A stretch of 64,000 bases of DNA from Flavobacterium anhuiense (GCF_900101855.1 NZ_FMVC01000004.1:186001-250000), one strand, 5' to 3'. Positions 52,195-61,639 are shown, numbered from the stretch's first letter. Numbers and translations are program-made. The notes: generated from the sequence alone by a model not told the origin.

Positions 52195-52620
52195 TTATTT
52201 TTTAGTGAAACGCATCATGGCAATATCTCCAGAAATAAAATTCAATGTTTTGCCATTATCTGTTATATCATATGATGTAATTTTCTGCAGTGTACTCATA
52301 TACGCCTGCTCCCCTTTGCCGCCATCTAAGCACATCATCTTGGTTACGGCCATGGGTTGAGTAAAATCAATTTTGTTGCCAGTCACATTCAGTTTTCCAG
52401 TGTATGAATTACAGCTGTTGTTTCCGGATACCTGATTCTCTTTCGTATTAAAATTTATACTTGGCTTTTTATTTGGATATAAGACATCAAAGGTTTGTGT
52501 GTCCGAGATATAATTCAATTCCCAATTTCCATCAAGCTTAGAAACTGCATCGGTTTTTGCGCATTTACAAGAAATTAAAAACGAACTAAAAAAAACGAGG
52601 GTAAAAATCTTTTTCATCAT
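52195..52620 (-). CDS. META domain lipoprotein (HslJ-like)
   Basis: 141 residues. A lipobox (FLISC) about 19 residues in marks a lipoprotein. The META/HslJ domain is recognised by LDGNWELNYIS, SGNNSCNSYTGKLNVTGNKIDF and MAVTKMMCLDGG. HslJ-type proteins are stress-related outer-membrane lipoproteins. First gene of the pair with the DUF4251 protein; translation may start at either of two adjacent ATGs (52620 or 52617). Confidence 0.87.
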   Translation of the reverse strand: MMKKIFTLVFFSSFLISCKCAKTDAVSKLDGNWELNYISDTQTFDVLYPNKKPSINFNTKENQVSGNNSCNSYTGKLNVTGNKIDFTQPMAVTKMMCLDGGKGEQAYMSTLQKITSYDITDNGKTLNFISGDIAMMRFTKK

Positions 52621-52832
52621 AACATTAAGGATTAAATGTGAGCGAATTAGATAATTAGCTTTCAGAAATTATTCGTTAAAAAGCTATACGAATTTAAACA
52701 ATATTTTCGGTTTTTAACTCAATCAATATCAAATTATAACGTATAGTTTGACTTTTTTTTAACTTTTAGAGTTAATCAGTTCCGTTATTTTATGTTAAAT
52801 TTACTTAATCTTTAATTAAAATGCCCGTAAAT

Positions 52833-53360
52833 ATGAAAAAACTAATCGTTTCTTTCGCTATAATTACAGCCTTAATCATTGGCTGTAAAACAAATAATAA
52901 ATCAAATGATGCTAAAACTCTGACTGTTGCACTAGAGCCAAAAAGCAACAGTAAAGTAGCCGGAACTGCTACTTTTGTTGAGAAAAATGGCAAAGTAACT
53001 TTTACAGCAAAAATCACAGGGTTAGAGCCTGGAGTTCACGCCATACACATTCACGAAAAAGCAGATTGCAGCTCTGCAGACGGAAGTTCTGCCGGGGGAC
53101 ACTGGAATCCAACTTTCAAAAAACACGGAAAATGGGGAGTTGGAGAATATCATAAAGGTGATATCGGAAACTTTACCGCCGACGCAAAAGGTAATGGATC
53201 TATCACTTTAACTACCGACGAATGGTGTGTTGGATGTGGAGATTCTAACAAAGATGTTCTTGGAAAAGGTTTAATCGTACATGCAGGAACAGACGATTTT
53301 ACCACTCAGCCAACAGGAAATGCCGGAGGAAGAGTTGCTTGCGCAGGAATCATTAAATAA
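52833..53360 (+). CDS. sodC: superoxide dismutase (Cu/Zn), lipoprotein
   Basis: 175 residues from ATG 52833 (MKKLIVSFAIITALIIGC, lipobox IIGC); an ATG 12 bp earlier (52821) adds MPVN before the signal and is less likely. The metal ligands are visible in HAIHIHEKADC, GGHWNP, YHKGDIGN and LIVHAGTDD, with the disulfide cysteines and the guiding Arg in GGRVACAGII. It converts superoxide to peroxide and oxygen outside the inner membrane. A terminator follows at 53370. Confidence 0.94.
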   Translation: MKKLIVSFAIITALIIGCKTNNKSNDAKTLTVALEPKSNSKVAGTATFVEKNGKVTFTAKITGLEPGVHAIHIHEKADCSSADGSSAGGHWNPTFKKHGKWGVGEYHKGDIGNFTADAKGNGSITLTTDEWCVGCGDSNKDVLGKGLIVHAGTDDFTTQPTGNAGGRVACAGIIK

Positions 53361-53369
53361 GAAAAATTT

Positions 53370-53406
53370 GAATAACCGCTATTTTTAACAAAATCTAGCG
53401 GTTATT
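53370..53406 (+). terminator. terminator after sodC
   Basis: AATAACCGCTA / TAGCGGTTATT stem with a loop of about 15 nt, followed by T-rich sequence. Confidence 0.8.
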
Positions 53407-53469
53407 TCATTTTAAAATGAATTCTAAAACAAGAAAAAGACATAGCTTTGCATCAGCAAAATAAAGTCA

Positions 53470-54672
53470 ATGATTAACCCATCAGCACCAGGCTGGATCG
53501 ATAAGTTTTTTAGTGAACAGAAGTTTTCAGAAGCTATTCCTTTTGAGACTGTGGATTTGTTTTACTATAAAGTAAGAGAAACGGGATTTATTTATGGCCA
53601 TATTATTGCTATAGATTCGCAAGTTCCAATTCCGATAAAAGGCTGGTTTAAAACCGAAATTTCCAAAGTCGCTTTACTTAATACGCTCTACCATATTTTT
53701 TGCTTAGAGAAAAGAAACTCGGAACCTAGAAATTTTATTTCTGAAGTTTTAAAGTTTTACAAGCAAATGAACCCAGAAGGATTTAATTTGTTTAAAATTT
53801 TATTGCCGAAAGATACTCCTTCTCTATCGCTTGAAAATATTATTGATCAGAGAGTTCAAACCAATGACAGTATCATCAGTAAAAACTTTTCGCATTTGGT
53901 GACCAATGCACTTTTGTTTATTGATGTTTTAGCTTTCAGACAATATTTGGAGCACGGAGAAATTCCTGAAAAATATTTAAAACGAATTGAAGAAACAGTT
54001 CTTGGAATTGTTGGTTTGGCTTTGAAAACCAAAACCGTAAAATCGCAACATGACGATCTTTTGATTAAACTTTTTGAAGCTTCTATACGCTATTCAAAAT
54101 TTTCAAAAGTAACGGTTGAGACCTTAGAGACTTTGAATCTTGATTACTTTAAAAACAGACTTGAACAATATTACCTGATTGACATGGCCGGAATGGCTTT
54201 GTGGAGTGATGGCGTGGTGGAAAACGAAGAATCGTATTTTCTATATGCTTTAGGTTCAACAATGGGAGTTCCTGATGATTTTGTGACCAAAAGTATGGAC
54301 ACAACCAATACTTTTATCACTACACATAAAAAGAAAATTCCGTACTTTAATTATTCAAATCCTGTTAAGCATTTTTACGATCAAATGACGCATAGCGTAG
54401 TCAAATTAATCATACGAAATAAAAACAGGCTGATTAAAGAAATTGTTCAAAGTAAGGAATTAATGGTGCTACTTGCCTACTCTACCACTAGAGATTTGGA
54501 TGCGAAGGAAAAGAAAAAAGTAAAAAAACAGCTTTTAGACATTTGTAAAACCATTCCATCGCTTACCATATTTTTACTTCCCGGAGGAAGTTTATTGTTG
54601 CCGATATTGATTAAGTTTATTCCAACAATGCTTCCATCAGCATTTAATGAGAATTTAGACGAAAACGAATAA
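53470..54672 (+). CDS. LETM1-related biofilm-associated protein
   Basis: 400 residues, starting MINPSAPGWIDKFFSEQKFSEAIPF, a beginning I associate with the flavobacterial family given this name. It is soluble in its first 330 residues. The end (LLAYSTTRDLDAKEKKKVKKQLLDICKTIPSLTIFLLPGGSLLLPILIKFIPTMLPSAF) resembles the LETM1 ribosome-binding/membrane segment with a final hydrophobic stretch. The role in biofilms is from the family name only. It ends in a bidirectional terminator shared with the carbonic anhydrase gene. Confidence 0.8.
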   Translation: MINPSAPGWIDKFFSEQKFSEAIPFETVDLFYYKVRETGFIYGHIIAIDSQVPIPIKGWFKTEISKVALLNTLYHIFCLEKRNSEPRNFISEVLKFYKQMNPEGFNLFKILLPKDTPSLSLENIIDQRVQTNDSIISKNFSHLVTNALLFIDVLAFRQYLEHGEIPEKYLKRIEETVLGIVGLALKTKTVKSQHDDLLIKLFEASIRYSKFSKVTVETLETLNLDYFKNRLEQYYLIDMAGMALWSDGVVENEESYFLYALGSTMGVPDDFVTKSMDTTNTFITTHKKKIPYFNYSNPVKHFYDQMTHSVVKLIIRNKNRLIKEIVQSKELMVLLAYSTTRDLDAKEKKKVKKQLLDICKTIPSLTIFLLPGGSLLLPILIKFIPTMLPSAFNENLDENE

Positions 54673-54675
54673 AAA

Positions 54676-54700
54676 AAATCGCCCTTTTTAAGGGCGATTT
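54676..54700. terminator. bidirectional terminator
   Basis: AAATCGCCCTT / AAGGGCGATTT hairpin flanked by A- and T-runs between convergent genes. Confidence 0.93.
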
Positions 54701-54714
54701 CTATTTTTTAACGA

Positions 54715-55350
54715 TTAAAGATCTAATTGGTAAACTTCGTCTAGTTCATCATTCGAAGCAATGTTTACATTTAAGTCTGTTACAAAACCTGAATTTAATC
54801 CGTAAACCCATCCATGAAGCATTAAATCTTGTCCATTTTTCCAAGCATTCTGTACAATAGATGTTTTTGCTAAGTTGTAAACCTGCTCTTTTGTATTGAT
54901 TTCAACAAAAGCATTGAAACGCTCTTCTTCATTTTCAATTGAGTTTAAATATTTATCGTGAAGACGATATTCATCTTTAATATGACGTAACCAGTTATCG
55001 ATAATTCCAACAGATTGATGTCCCATTGCAGCTTTCACACCACCGCATCCGTAGTGTCCACACACAATAATATGCTTAATTTTTAAAACATTTACGGCAT
55101 AATCTAGAACACTAAGCATATTCATATCAGAATGCACCACCATATTGGCAATGTTACGGTGAACAAAAACTTCTCCTGGTTTTGCACCAACAATTTCGTT
55201 TGCAGGAACACGGCTGTCAGAACAACCAATCCACAATAATGGTGGCTGTTGTCCTTTTGCCAAATCAGCAAAATAGTTTGGGTCTTTTGCCAATGAAGTT
55301 TCAACCCACTTTTTATTGTTTTCTAATAACTGCTCATAAAATTTTCTCAT
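54715..55350 (-). CDS. can: beta-class carbonic anhydrase
   Basis: 211 residues. Zinc ligands are Cys43 and Asp45 in CSDSRVPANE, and His99 and Cys102 in CGHYGCGG. It interconverts CO2 and bicarbonate in the cytosol. The neighbouring upstream gene on the same strand, 114 bp away, encodes a SulP transporter of the bicarbonate type, so the pair probably handles inorganic carbon supply (inference from context). Confidence 0.96.
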   Translation of the reverse strand: MRKFYEQLLENNKKWVETSLAKDPNYFADLAKGQQPPLLWIGCSDSRVPANEIVGAKPGEVFVHRNIANMVVHSDMNMLSVLDYAVNVLKIKHIIVCGHYGCGGVKAAMGHQSVGIIDNWLRHIKDEYRLHDKYLNSIENEEERFNAFVEINTKEQVYNLAKTSIVQNAWKNGQDLMLHGWVYGLNSGFVTDLNVNIASNDELDEVYQLDL

Positions 55351-55464
55351 TTCTTTATTTTTTTGTGTGGTAATTTTTAAGTTATAATAGCCTCAAAAAA
55401 TGAACTTGATGTAAAGTTACCTAAATTTTGACATTTCTTAGGTCTTAAAAACACCTAAATTTAA

Positions 55465-57111
55465 TTATTCTTCTCTAACAACTTCTCTTTTAACTAGTTC
55501 TCTTTTTGCCACATCATAATAATGTTCAATCGTAACATGATTATTATTTTCTGGCGTATTTTCTAGTTCGTATGCTTCTTTAAATCCTTTAAGCTTCACT
55601 TTGATGTTTTCATCAACCGCTCTGGTTTCTTTAAATTCGCGAATCAAATCTAAAACGTCATGTGCAATATACTCTGTATCATGAGCATTGATGATTACCT
55701 TTGAATTTTCTGGAATTTCATTTAAAGTCTGCTTGATAGCCGCTTTGTTTAAAAACGAAACTTCCTGAGCTAAATCGATATGAATGATATCGCCATCTTC
55801 ATATTCTTCTTTTTTAAATACATAAGCTCTTTTTAAGTTTCCTCTTAAAACAAAGATGATACTGATGATAATTCCCAACGCAACACCTTTTAGCAAATCT
55901 GTCGCAACAACAAAGACCAAAGTTGCGATGAAAGGTACAAACTGGTATTTCCCCTTTTCCCAGAAATGCATAAAGGTTGCTGGTTTTGCTAATTTATATC
56001 CGATCAAAATCAAAACCGTAGCCAATGTTGCCAATGGAATTTTGTTCAGAATTGCTGGAATAGACAATACACTTATTAATAAAAGAATACCGTGAATAAT
56101 GGTTGACATTTTAGATTTTGCTCCTGCGTTGTTATTCGCTGACGAACGCACTACAACAGATGTCATAGGAAGTCCTCCTAAAAGCGAACTAACGACGTTT
56201 CCAATTCCCTGAGCTTTAAGCTCAACATTGGTGTCAGTATAACGTTTTTGCACATCCATTCTATCAGAAGCCTCAATACACAAAAGAGTTTCAATAGAAG
56301 CGACAATGGCAATTGTAATAGCAACCACCCAAACTTGCGGATTTGTAACAGCAGTGAAGTCTGGCATTATTATAATTGATTTAAAGTCTTCAAAAGATTT
56401 TGGAACTGGCAAAGAAACCAAATGTTCTTTCGCAATTGCCAAAGTGCTTCCTGTAGATACAAATATTTCGTTTAAAACTACTCCAGCAATAACAGCGACT
56501 AGAGCTCCTGGAACCAGTTTTATTCTTTTTAAGAAAGGAACTTTATCCCAAGCTAATAAAATTACTAATGAAACTGCCGAAACCACAACAGCTCCTAAAT
56601 GAATATGATTTAAAACATCAAACAAAAATGAAAACGAATTACTTCCATCATTTTGAATAAAAGCTTGATCTCCTTCGAAATCGGCATCATAACCAAAAGC
56701 GTGCGGTATTTGTTTTAAGATAATAATAATTCCGATACCCGCTAACATACCCTCTATTACGTTTGTTGGAAAATAATTCGATATACTTCCCGCTTTTAAA
56801 AATCCTAATGCTAATTGAATTAGTCCAGCAATAAAAACAGACATTAAAAATACATCGAACGCACCTAAATCGGTAATAGCGGTTAAAATGATAGCGGTTA
56901 ACCCAGCAGCTGGACCTGATACACTAATATGTGATTGGCTTAAATATCCTACAACGATACCACCCACAACACCAGCGATAATTCCAGAAAATAACGGTGC
57001 TCCAGAAGCCATTGCAATACCTAAACACAATGGAAGAGCCACCAAGAAAACCACTAAACCTGAAGCAAAATCAGATTTAAGGTTAGCAAAAAGATTGATT
57101 TTTTTTGTCAT
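55465..57111 (-). CDS. SulP family anion transporter with STAS domain, probable bicarbonate transporter
   Basis: 548 residues. The transmembrane domain (about 10-410) has the SulP signatures ASGLVVFLVALPLCLGIAMASGAPLFSGIIAGVVGGIVVGYLSQSHISVSGPAAGL and GNVVSSLLGGLPMTSVVVRSSANNNAGAKSK. A cytosolic STAS domain follows (about 430-520, VSFLNKAAIKQTLNEIPENSKVIINAHDTEYI). Adjacent to a carbonic anhydrase gene, a layout common for BicA-like Na+/HCO3- transporters. Sulfate transport cannot be ruled out. Confidence 0.92.
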   Translation of the reverse strand: MTKKINLFANLKSDFASGLVVFLVALPLCLGIAMASGAPLFSGIIAGVVGGIVVGYLSQSHISVSGPAAGLTAIILTAITDLGAFDVFLMSVFIAGLIQLALGFLKAGSISNYFPTNVIEGMLAGIGIIIILKQIPHAFGYDADFEGDQAFIQNDGSNSFSFLFDVLNHIHLGAVVVSAVSLVILLAWDKVPFLKRIKLVPGALVAVIAGVVLNEIFVSTGSTLAIAKEHLVSLPVPKSFEDFKSIIIMPDFTAVTNPQVWVVAITIAIVASIETLLCIEASDRMDVQKRYTDTNVELKAQGIGNVVSSLLGGLPMTSVVVRSSANNNAGAKSKMSTIIHGILLLISVLSIPAILNKIPLATLATVLILIGYKLAKPATFMHFWEKGKYQFVPFIATLVFVVATDLLKGVALGIIISIIFVLRGNLKRAYVFKKEEYEDGDIIHIDLAQEVSFLNKAAIKQTLNEIPENSKVIINAHDTEYIAHDVLDLIREFKETRAVDENIKVKLKGFKEAYELENTPENNNHVTIEHYYDVAKRELVKREVVREE

Positions 57112-57194
57112 AATATAATACTAAAAAAATTATTCATTAAAGATTTGCCACATCTCAATAGAAATGCGGATAAAGATCAAAATAATCGGAAGTA

Positions 57195-57476
57195 TTATGC
57201 TACGTTTGGCGGTGGAGCAAATATGCTCGGAGATATGTTGTCTAGTTTGACAATATTTTCAGAAATAATTGTTTTTTTCTCGATATAAACCTGAATCAAA
57301 ACTTCATGCTCAAGAATTGTAGGGTGAACTACATTTTTAAGTTCTTTGTGCACTTCTTCTTCAGCAATGCTAAAAGATATAGCCGTATTATTCCCTTTCT
57401 TTAACGCCTGAACAATTGTTGGGGTCGATAAGAAGGCAATAAAAATGAATAATAATATGCGGGCTATAAATTTCAT
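57195..57476 (-). CDS. small secreted protein of unknown function
   Basis: 93 residues from ATG 57476 (MKFIARILLFIFIAFLSTPTIVQAL, a signal peptide); a longer in-frame start at 57500 adds eight residues. The mature part (KKGNNTAISFSIAEEEVHKELKN...) is acidic and ends SPSIFAPPPNVA. Not recognised. It lies 83 bp upstream of the SulP gene on the same strand and could share its transcript. Confidence 0.65.
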   Translation of the reverse strand: MKFIARILLFIFIAFLSTPTIVQALKKGNNTAISFSIAEEEVHKELKNVVHPTILEHEVLIQVYIEKKTIISENIVKLDNISPSIFAPPPNVA

Positions 57477-57540
57477 CAAAGCAAAAATAGCGTTAAACAA
57501 ATAAAATCAAAGAGATTTTTATAGAAATTTAACACAAACA

Positions 57541-57577
57541 AAAAAGCAGAATGCAATTTTCATCCCATTCTGCTTCT
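57541..57577 (-). terminator. dps terminator
   Basis: On the minus strand AGCAGAATG / CATTCTGCT hairpin with a 12-nt loop, followed by TTTTT. Confidence 0.85.
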
Positions 57578-57598
57578 ATTTTATTAAAAACCAATACA

Positions 57599-58078
57599 TT
57601 ATAACGATTCTTCTAACCAAGCATTCATCATCCAAATTGTTTTTTCCTGCTCAGCAATAAAGTCGCTCATCATAGAATTGGTTCCTTCATCATTAATTTC
57701 GTCAGATTTGTTCAATATTTCTCTTTCTATTTTTAATAAATCAGATAAGGAGTGAACAATCAGTTGAACTGCTTTTTCATCGTTAGAAATATTCTTTCCA
57801 ACCGTCAATTTATTATTTTGAATATAATCTTCAAAAGTATGCAGAGGCGTTCCTCCTATTGTTAGCACTCTTTCTGCGATCATATCTATTTTAAGTTGTG
57901 CATCTGTATATAATTCTTCAAACTTAACATGTAAATCAAAGAAGCGCTTTCCGCGAATATTCCAGTGAATCCCTCTTAAGTTTTGATAATATACTTGAAA
58001 ATTTGATAATAATACATTCAATTCTTGTACTAACAATTCTGATTCTTTTACTGGTAATCCTAAAATATTTGTCTTCAT
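57599..58078 (-). CDS. dps: Dps-type ferritin-like DNA protection protein
   Basis: 159 residues, standard Dps length. The inter-subunit ferroxidase ligands are in RGIHWNIRGKRFFDLHVKFEELYTDAQLKIDMIAERVLTIGG (His, Asp and Glu residues). It forms a 12-mer shell that oxidises Fe2+ with H2O2 and stores iron, protecting DNA. It is transcribed divergently from oxyR, with a TAAATTTG -7 element on its strand at 58106-58113. Confidence 0.94.
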   Translation of the reverse strand: MKTNILGLPVKESELLVQELNVLLSNFQVYYQNLRGIHWNIRGKRFFDLHVKFEELYTDAQLKIDMIAERVLTIGGTPLHTFEDYIQNNKLTVGKNISNDEKAVQLIVHSLSDLLKIEREILNKSDEINDEGTNSMMSDFIAEQEKTIWMMNAWLEESL

Positions 58079-58105
58079 AATCTTATTTTTTACACTAATT
58101 TACTA

Positions 58106-58113
58106 CAAATTTA
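58106..58113 (-). promoter_or_regulatory. dps promoter -7 element
   Basis: TAAATTTG on the minus strand, 28 bp before the dps ATG. No good TTTG -33 box stands at the usual distance, as expected for an activator-dependent promoter. Confidence 0.55.
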
Positions 58114-58185
58114 GAGTAACTTTACTAAAATATATATAAATAAAAATTATATTTTCTTATTTTCGCATCACAAATTACTATCAAC

Positions 58186-59133
58186 ATGACTATAACTCAA
58201 TTGCAATATGTGTTAGCGGTTGCTGAGCATAAAAACTTCACTCTTGCTGCTGAAAAATGCTTCGTAACACAGCCAACTTTAAGTATGCAGATACAAAAGA
58301 TTGAAGAGGAGCTTAATATCTTAATCTTCGATAGAAGCAAAAAACCAATTCAGCTTACTGATATAGGACAAAAAATTGTCAGTCAAGCGAAAAACATCGT
58401 AAACGAAGCCGATCGCATAAAAGATATCGTAGAACAGCAGAAAGGTTTTATTGGCGGAGAATTTCGTTTAGGAATTATTCCAACGATTATGCCTACACTT
58501 CTGCCTATGTTTCTGAATAATTTCATTAAGAAATATCCAAAAGTAAAACTCTTAATTGAGGAGCTGAATACAGAGGAAATCATTACAAAACTAAAAAACG
58601 GGCATCTAGATGCTGCAATTGCCGCAACGCCGCTTGAAGACGAAAAAATCAAGGAAATTGTATTGTACTTTGAACCATTCGTAGCCTACATTCCTGAGCA
58701 TCATGCTAGTTTTCAGAAAGAAGAAATTGAAGTAGCCGACTTAAACCTCAATGAAATTCTGCTTTTACAAGACGGTCACTGTTTTAGAGACGGCATTTTG
58801 AATTTATGTAAAAGCGTCTCTGACGTCGATCAAAATAATTTTCAGATTCAAAGCGGAAGTTTTGAAACTTTAATTAAATTGGCAGACGAAGGCCTTGGTA
58901 CAACGTTACTTCCGTACTTGCACACCTTAGACTTAAAAGAATCTGATAAACTGAAGCTTCGTAACTTTAAGGAACCAAAACCAGCTCGAGAGGTAAGTTT
59001 GATTTACCCAAAGAGCGAATTAAAGATGCAAATCATTGATGCACTCAGATCTACAATCGCAGGCGTTGTAAAAGGCGCAATTGTTTTTCAGAATGTTCAA
59101 ATCATCAGTCCATTACAAAAGAAAGCGCAATAA
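58186..59133 (+). CDS. oxyR: hydrogen peroxide-sensing LysR-type regulator OxyR
   Basis: 315 residues. The LysR winged helix occupies the first 65 (MTITQLQYVLAVAEHKNFTLAAEKCFVTQPTLSMQIQKIEEEL). The peroxide-sensing cysteines are Cys199 and Cys208 in GHCFRDGILNLC, at exactly the Escherichia coli positions. Oxidation forms a disulfide that switches on antioxidant genes (established). Divergent to dps, a typical target. A terminator follows. Confidence 0.96.
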   Translation: MTITQLQYVLAVAEHKNFTLAAEKCFVTQPTLSMQIQKIEEELNILIFDRSKKPIQLTDIGQKIVSQAKNIVNEADRIKDIVEQQKGFIGGEFRLGIIPTIMPTLLPMFLNNFIKKYPKVKLLIEELNTEEIITKLKNGHLDAAIAATPLEDEKIKEIVLYFEPFVAYIPEHHASFQKEEIEVADLNLNEILLLQDGHCFRDGILNLCKSVSDVDQNNFQIQSGSFETLIKLADEGLGTTLLPYLHTLDLKESDKLKLRNFKEPKPAREVSLIYPKSELKMQIIDALRSTIAGVVKGAIVFQNVQIISPLQKKAQ

Positions 59134-59163
59134 AAAAGGAGCCAAATTGGCTCCTTTCTTTTT
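59134..59163. terminator. terminator between oxyR and the convergent small gene
   Basis: AAAGGAGCC / GGCTCCTTT hairpin with A- and T-runs on both sides. Confidence 0.92.
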
Positions 59164-59359
59164 ATACTTTAATTAGTTGTAGACTTTGTTTTAATTCTGG
59201 TTTTCCGACAACGAAATTCAGTAACCACTCTTGCAATTGTTCCATTTCGTAAGGCAACAGTGTTTTGATAGCTTTTTCTAACTCTTTGCAGAAAAGTACC
59301 GGATCGAAACTAACTCTTTCAAGTATTGATTTCGTGTAATCAAACATCATTTTTGACAT
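59162..59359 (-). CDS. small conserved-looking protein of unknown function
   Basis: 65 residues (MSKMMFDYTKSILERVSFDPVLFCKELEKAIKTLLPYEMEQLQEWLLNFV), helical and acidic-basic balanced, no membrane segment. Codon use matches the neighbours, the stop sits at a strong terminator, and the peptide looks folded, so I accept it as a gene. Function not recognised. Confidence 0.72.
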   Translation of the reverse strand: MSKMMFDYTKSILERVSFDPVLFCKELEKAIKTLLPYEMEQLQEWLLNFVVGKPELKQSLQLIKV

Positions 59360-59507
59360 AATAAAATAAGATTTTCGGGGGTTATCTATTTTTTTAAACT
59401 CGCACCAAATTTAAACAAATAACCAACATAAACATTACTTTTAACTTATTTTTTAAAAAACTTTAGCAACGAATACGTTTTCTTAAAACAAATAAATCAA
59501 TATAGAA

Positions 59508-60188
59508 TCATTCTAAATTATTCATTTGAACCGTTTTAAAAGCTCGAAACATTTCCCTTTTTCCTGGAGGTCCTGTTAATTTTTCTACCGTAAATCCAAC
59601 TTCCATCATGCTTCTCTTCACAACTCCTCGAGCAGCATAGGTAACCAAAACGCCGTTTGGTTTTAAGCTATTGTACATTTTCTGAAAAATTTCAGTACTC
59701 CAAAGCTCCGGTTGTACTCTATATCCGAAGGCATCAAAGTAAATCAAATCATAAATTTCAAAATCGTTTATTTCGTGAAAAAATTGTTTTCTTTTGGTTA
59801 ACGAGAACAGGTCGCAAATTTCTATTTTTTCATTCCATTCACTTTTATGCATTTTCTCAAAAATGTTCTCAAATTCCAATGCCTCGAGTTCATCGGCATA
59901 ATTCATCTCCAAGATTTCATCTGCATCAACAGGATATGCCTCTACTCCAACATAATCTATTCTCTGATTTTTTCTAATAGCTTCCAAATACGTGATAAAA
60001 GCATTTAAACCAGTCCCAAAACCTATTTCTAATATACTTATTGGATTTTCAAATAATGAAAGACCATTTTTAATAAAAACATGTTTTGCTTCCTGAATTG
60101 CACCGTGTTTTGAATGATAACACTCGTCCCATTCAGGCAAACGAATTGTAGTTGAGCCATCTAGCGTTTTAATTATTTCCCTTTTCAC
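59508..60188 (-). CDS. mnmD: tRNA 5-methylaminomethyl-2-thiouridine methyltransferase MnmD
   Basis: 226 residues, a stand-alone version of the methyltransferase half of MnmC. The start KREIIKTLDGSTTIRLPEWDECYHSKHGAIQEAKHVFIKNGL is typical. The SAM-binding motif is ILEIGFGTGLNAFIT, and IYDLIYFDAFGYRVQPELWS plus TYAARGVVKRSM complete the fold. It finishes the mnm5s2U34 modification of tRNAs for Lys, Glu and Gln. Convergent with nothing; upstream is the ilvE region. Confidence 0.93.
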   Translation of the reverse strand: MKREIIKTLDGSTTIRLPEWDECYHSKHGAIQEAKHVFIKNGLSLFENPISILEIGFGTGLNAFITYLEAIRKNQRIDYVGVEAYPVDADEILEMNYADELEALEFENIFEKMHKSEWNEKIEICDLFSLTKRKQFFHEINDFEIYDLIYFDAFGYRVQPELWSTEIFQKMYNSLKPNGVLVTYAARGVVKRSMMEVGFTVEKLTGPPGKREMFRAFKTVQMNNLE

Positions 60189-60495
60189 CTTTTAAGAATT
60201 TAATAATAGCTTATTGTTGATTTTCAAGCCATTTCAATAATCAAATTTAGTCAAAACAAATGCGTAAAGCCTTAAAAAACGACACTTTTTTCATAAAATC
60301 TTTATAAAAATCAATTAAATATTTGAGTTTATTATAGGATAAACAAATCTCAATCAAAACCTATAAATAATGAATTTTCACTAAGCATTTTACAGATTTT
60401 TACGTAATTTTGCATTCGATAAATTCCATTTTACACGATATCATCACTTTAGATTTCTGAGAGTGAAGAATATCTCACAAAAAACATACATAACT
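60189..60495. other. gene-free stretch before ilvE
   Basis: AT-rich. TAATTTTG at 60405-60412 fits the -7 promoter element for ilvE, giving a leader of about 75 nt. I see no leader peptide rich in branched-chain codons and no convincing attenuator hairpin. Confidence 0.6.
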
Positions 60496-61566
60496 ATGAG
60501 TACAACTCAAACGAGCAAAATTGAAATCATTAAAGCTACTTCTACAAAAATAAACGAAGTAGATTTTGACAACTTAAGTTTTGGTGCTGTATTTACAGAC
60601 CATTTATTCGAATGCGATTTTAAAAACGGGCAATGGCAAAATCCTGTCATTAAGCCTTATGCTCCAATTTTAATGGATCCGTCATCAAAAGTCTTCCATT
60701 ATGGACAAGCGATTTTTGAAGGAATGAAAGCTTATAAGGATGACAATAATGATGTTTGGTTGTTTAGACCAGATGAAAACTTCAAACGTTTTAATAAATC
60801 TGCTGTAAGGATGGCAATGCCAGAAGTCCCAGAAGCTATTTTTATGGATGGTTTAAATGAATTATTGAAATTAGATAAAGATTGGATTCAAAGAGGAAAC
60901 GGAGCTAGTATGTACATTCGTCCTTTCATGATTGCTACAGGTCCTGGCGTAATTGCAAATCCTTCTGATGAATATAAATTTATGATTTTACTTTCTCCTG
61001 CAAAAGCATATTACGGAGGTGAAGTAAAAGTTATCATTGCTGAACATTTCAGTAGAGCTGCAAACGGCGGTATTGGTGCTGCAAAAGCTGCAGGAAACTA
61101 CGCTGCTCAATTTTACCCAACTAACTTGGCAAACAAAGACGGTTTCCAACAAGTTATCTGGACAGATGATGCAACGCATACAAAATTAGAAGAAGCTGGA
61201 ACAATGAACGTGTTCTTCAGAATTAACGATACTTTATTAACAGCTCCGACAAGCGAAAGAATTTTAGATGGTGTGACCAGAAAAAGTTTGATTGCAATGG
61301 CTGAAAAAGAAGGATTAAAAGTAGAAGTTCGTCCTGTAATTGTTTCTGAATTGGTAGAAGCTGCTAAAAATGGATCTTTGAAAGAAATCTTCGGAGCAGG
61401 AACTGCTGCTGTAATCAGCGTTATCAAAGGATTCTCATATAAAGATGAGTATTTTGAAATGGCTCCAATCGAAAATTCTTATGCTTCTTTCTTAAAAGAA
61501 AAATTAACAAATCTTCAAAACAAACTTTCTGAAGATACTTTTGGATGGACAGTGAAAGTTCAATAA
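60496..61566 (+). CDS. ilvE: branched-chain amino acid aminotransferase
   Basis: 356 residues from ATG 60496 (MSTTQTSKIEIIKATS); an in-frame ATG at 60463 adds eleven atypical residues. It is the class IV PLP enzyme of the longer BCAT type: HYGQAIFEGMKAY, RFNKSAVRMAMPE, the PLP-bound Lys in GGIGAAKAAGNYAAQ, EEAGTMNVFF and TAPTSERILDGVTRKS. It transfers amino groups to the keto acids of Leu, Ile and Val. It stands alone, with a terminator after it. Confidence 0.96.
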   Translation: MSTTQTSKIEIIKATSTKINEVDFDNLSFGAVFTDHLFECDFKNGQWQNPVIKPYAPILMDPSSKVFHYGQAIFEGMKAYKDDNNDVWLFRPDENFKRFNKSAVRMAMPEVPEAIFMDGLNELLKLDKDWIQRGNGASMYIRPFMIATGPGVIANPSDEYKFMILLSPAKAYYGGEVKVIIAEHFSRAANGGIGAAKAAGNYAAQFYPTNLANKDGFQQVIWTDDATHTKLEEAGTMNVFFRINDTLLTAPTSERILDGVTRKSLIAMAEKEGLKVEVRPVIVSELVEAAKNGSLKEIFGAGTAAVISVIKGFSYKDEYFEMAPIENSYASFLKEKLTNLQNKLSEDTFGWTVKVQ

Positions 61567-61585
61567 TCCAAAACCATATAAAAAA

Positions 61586-61620
61586 GAAACCCGATAAATT
61601 TAGTTTTATCGGGTTTTTCA
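61586..61620 (+). terminator. ilvE terminator
   Basis: AAACCCGATAAA / TTTATCGGGTTT hairpin and T-run. Confidence 0.93.
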
Positions 61621-61639
61621 TTTTTCCTTTATTATTAAA

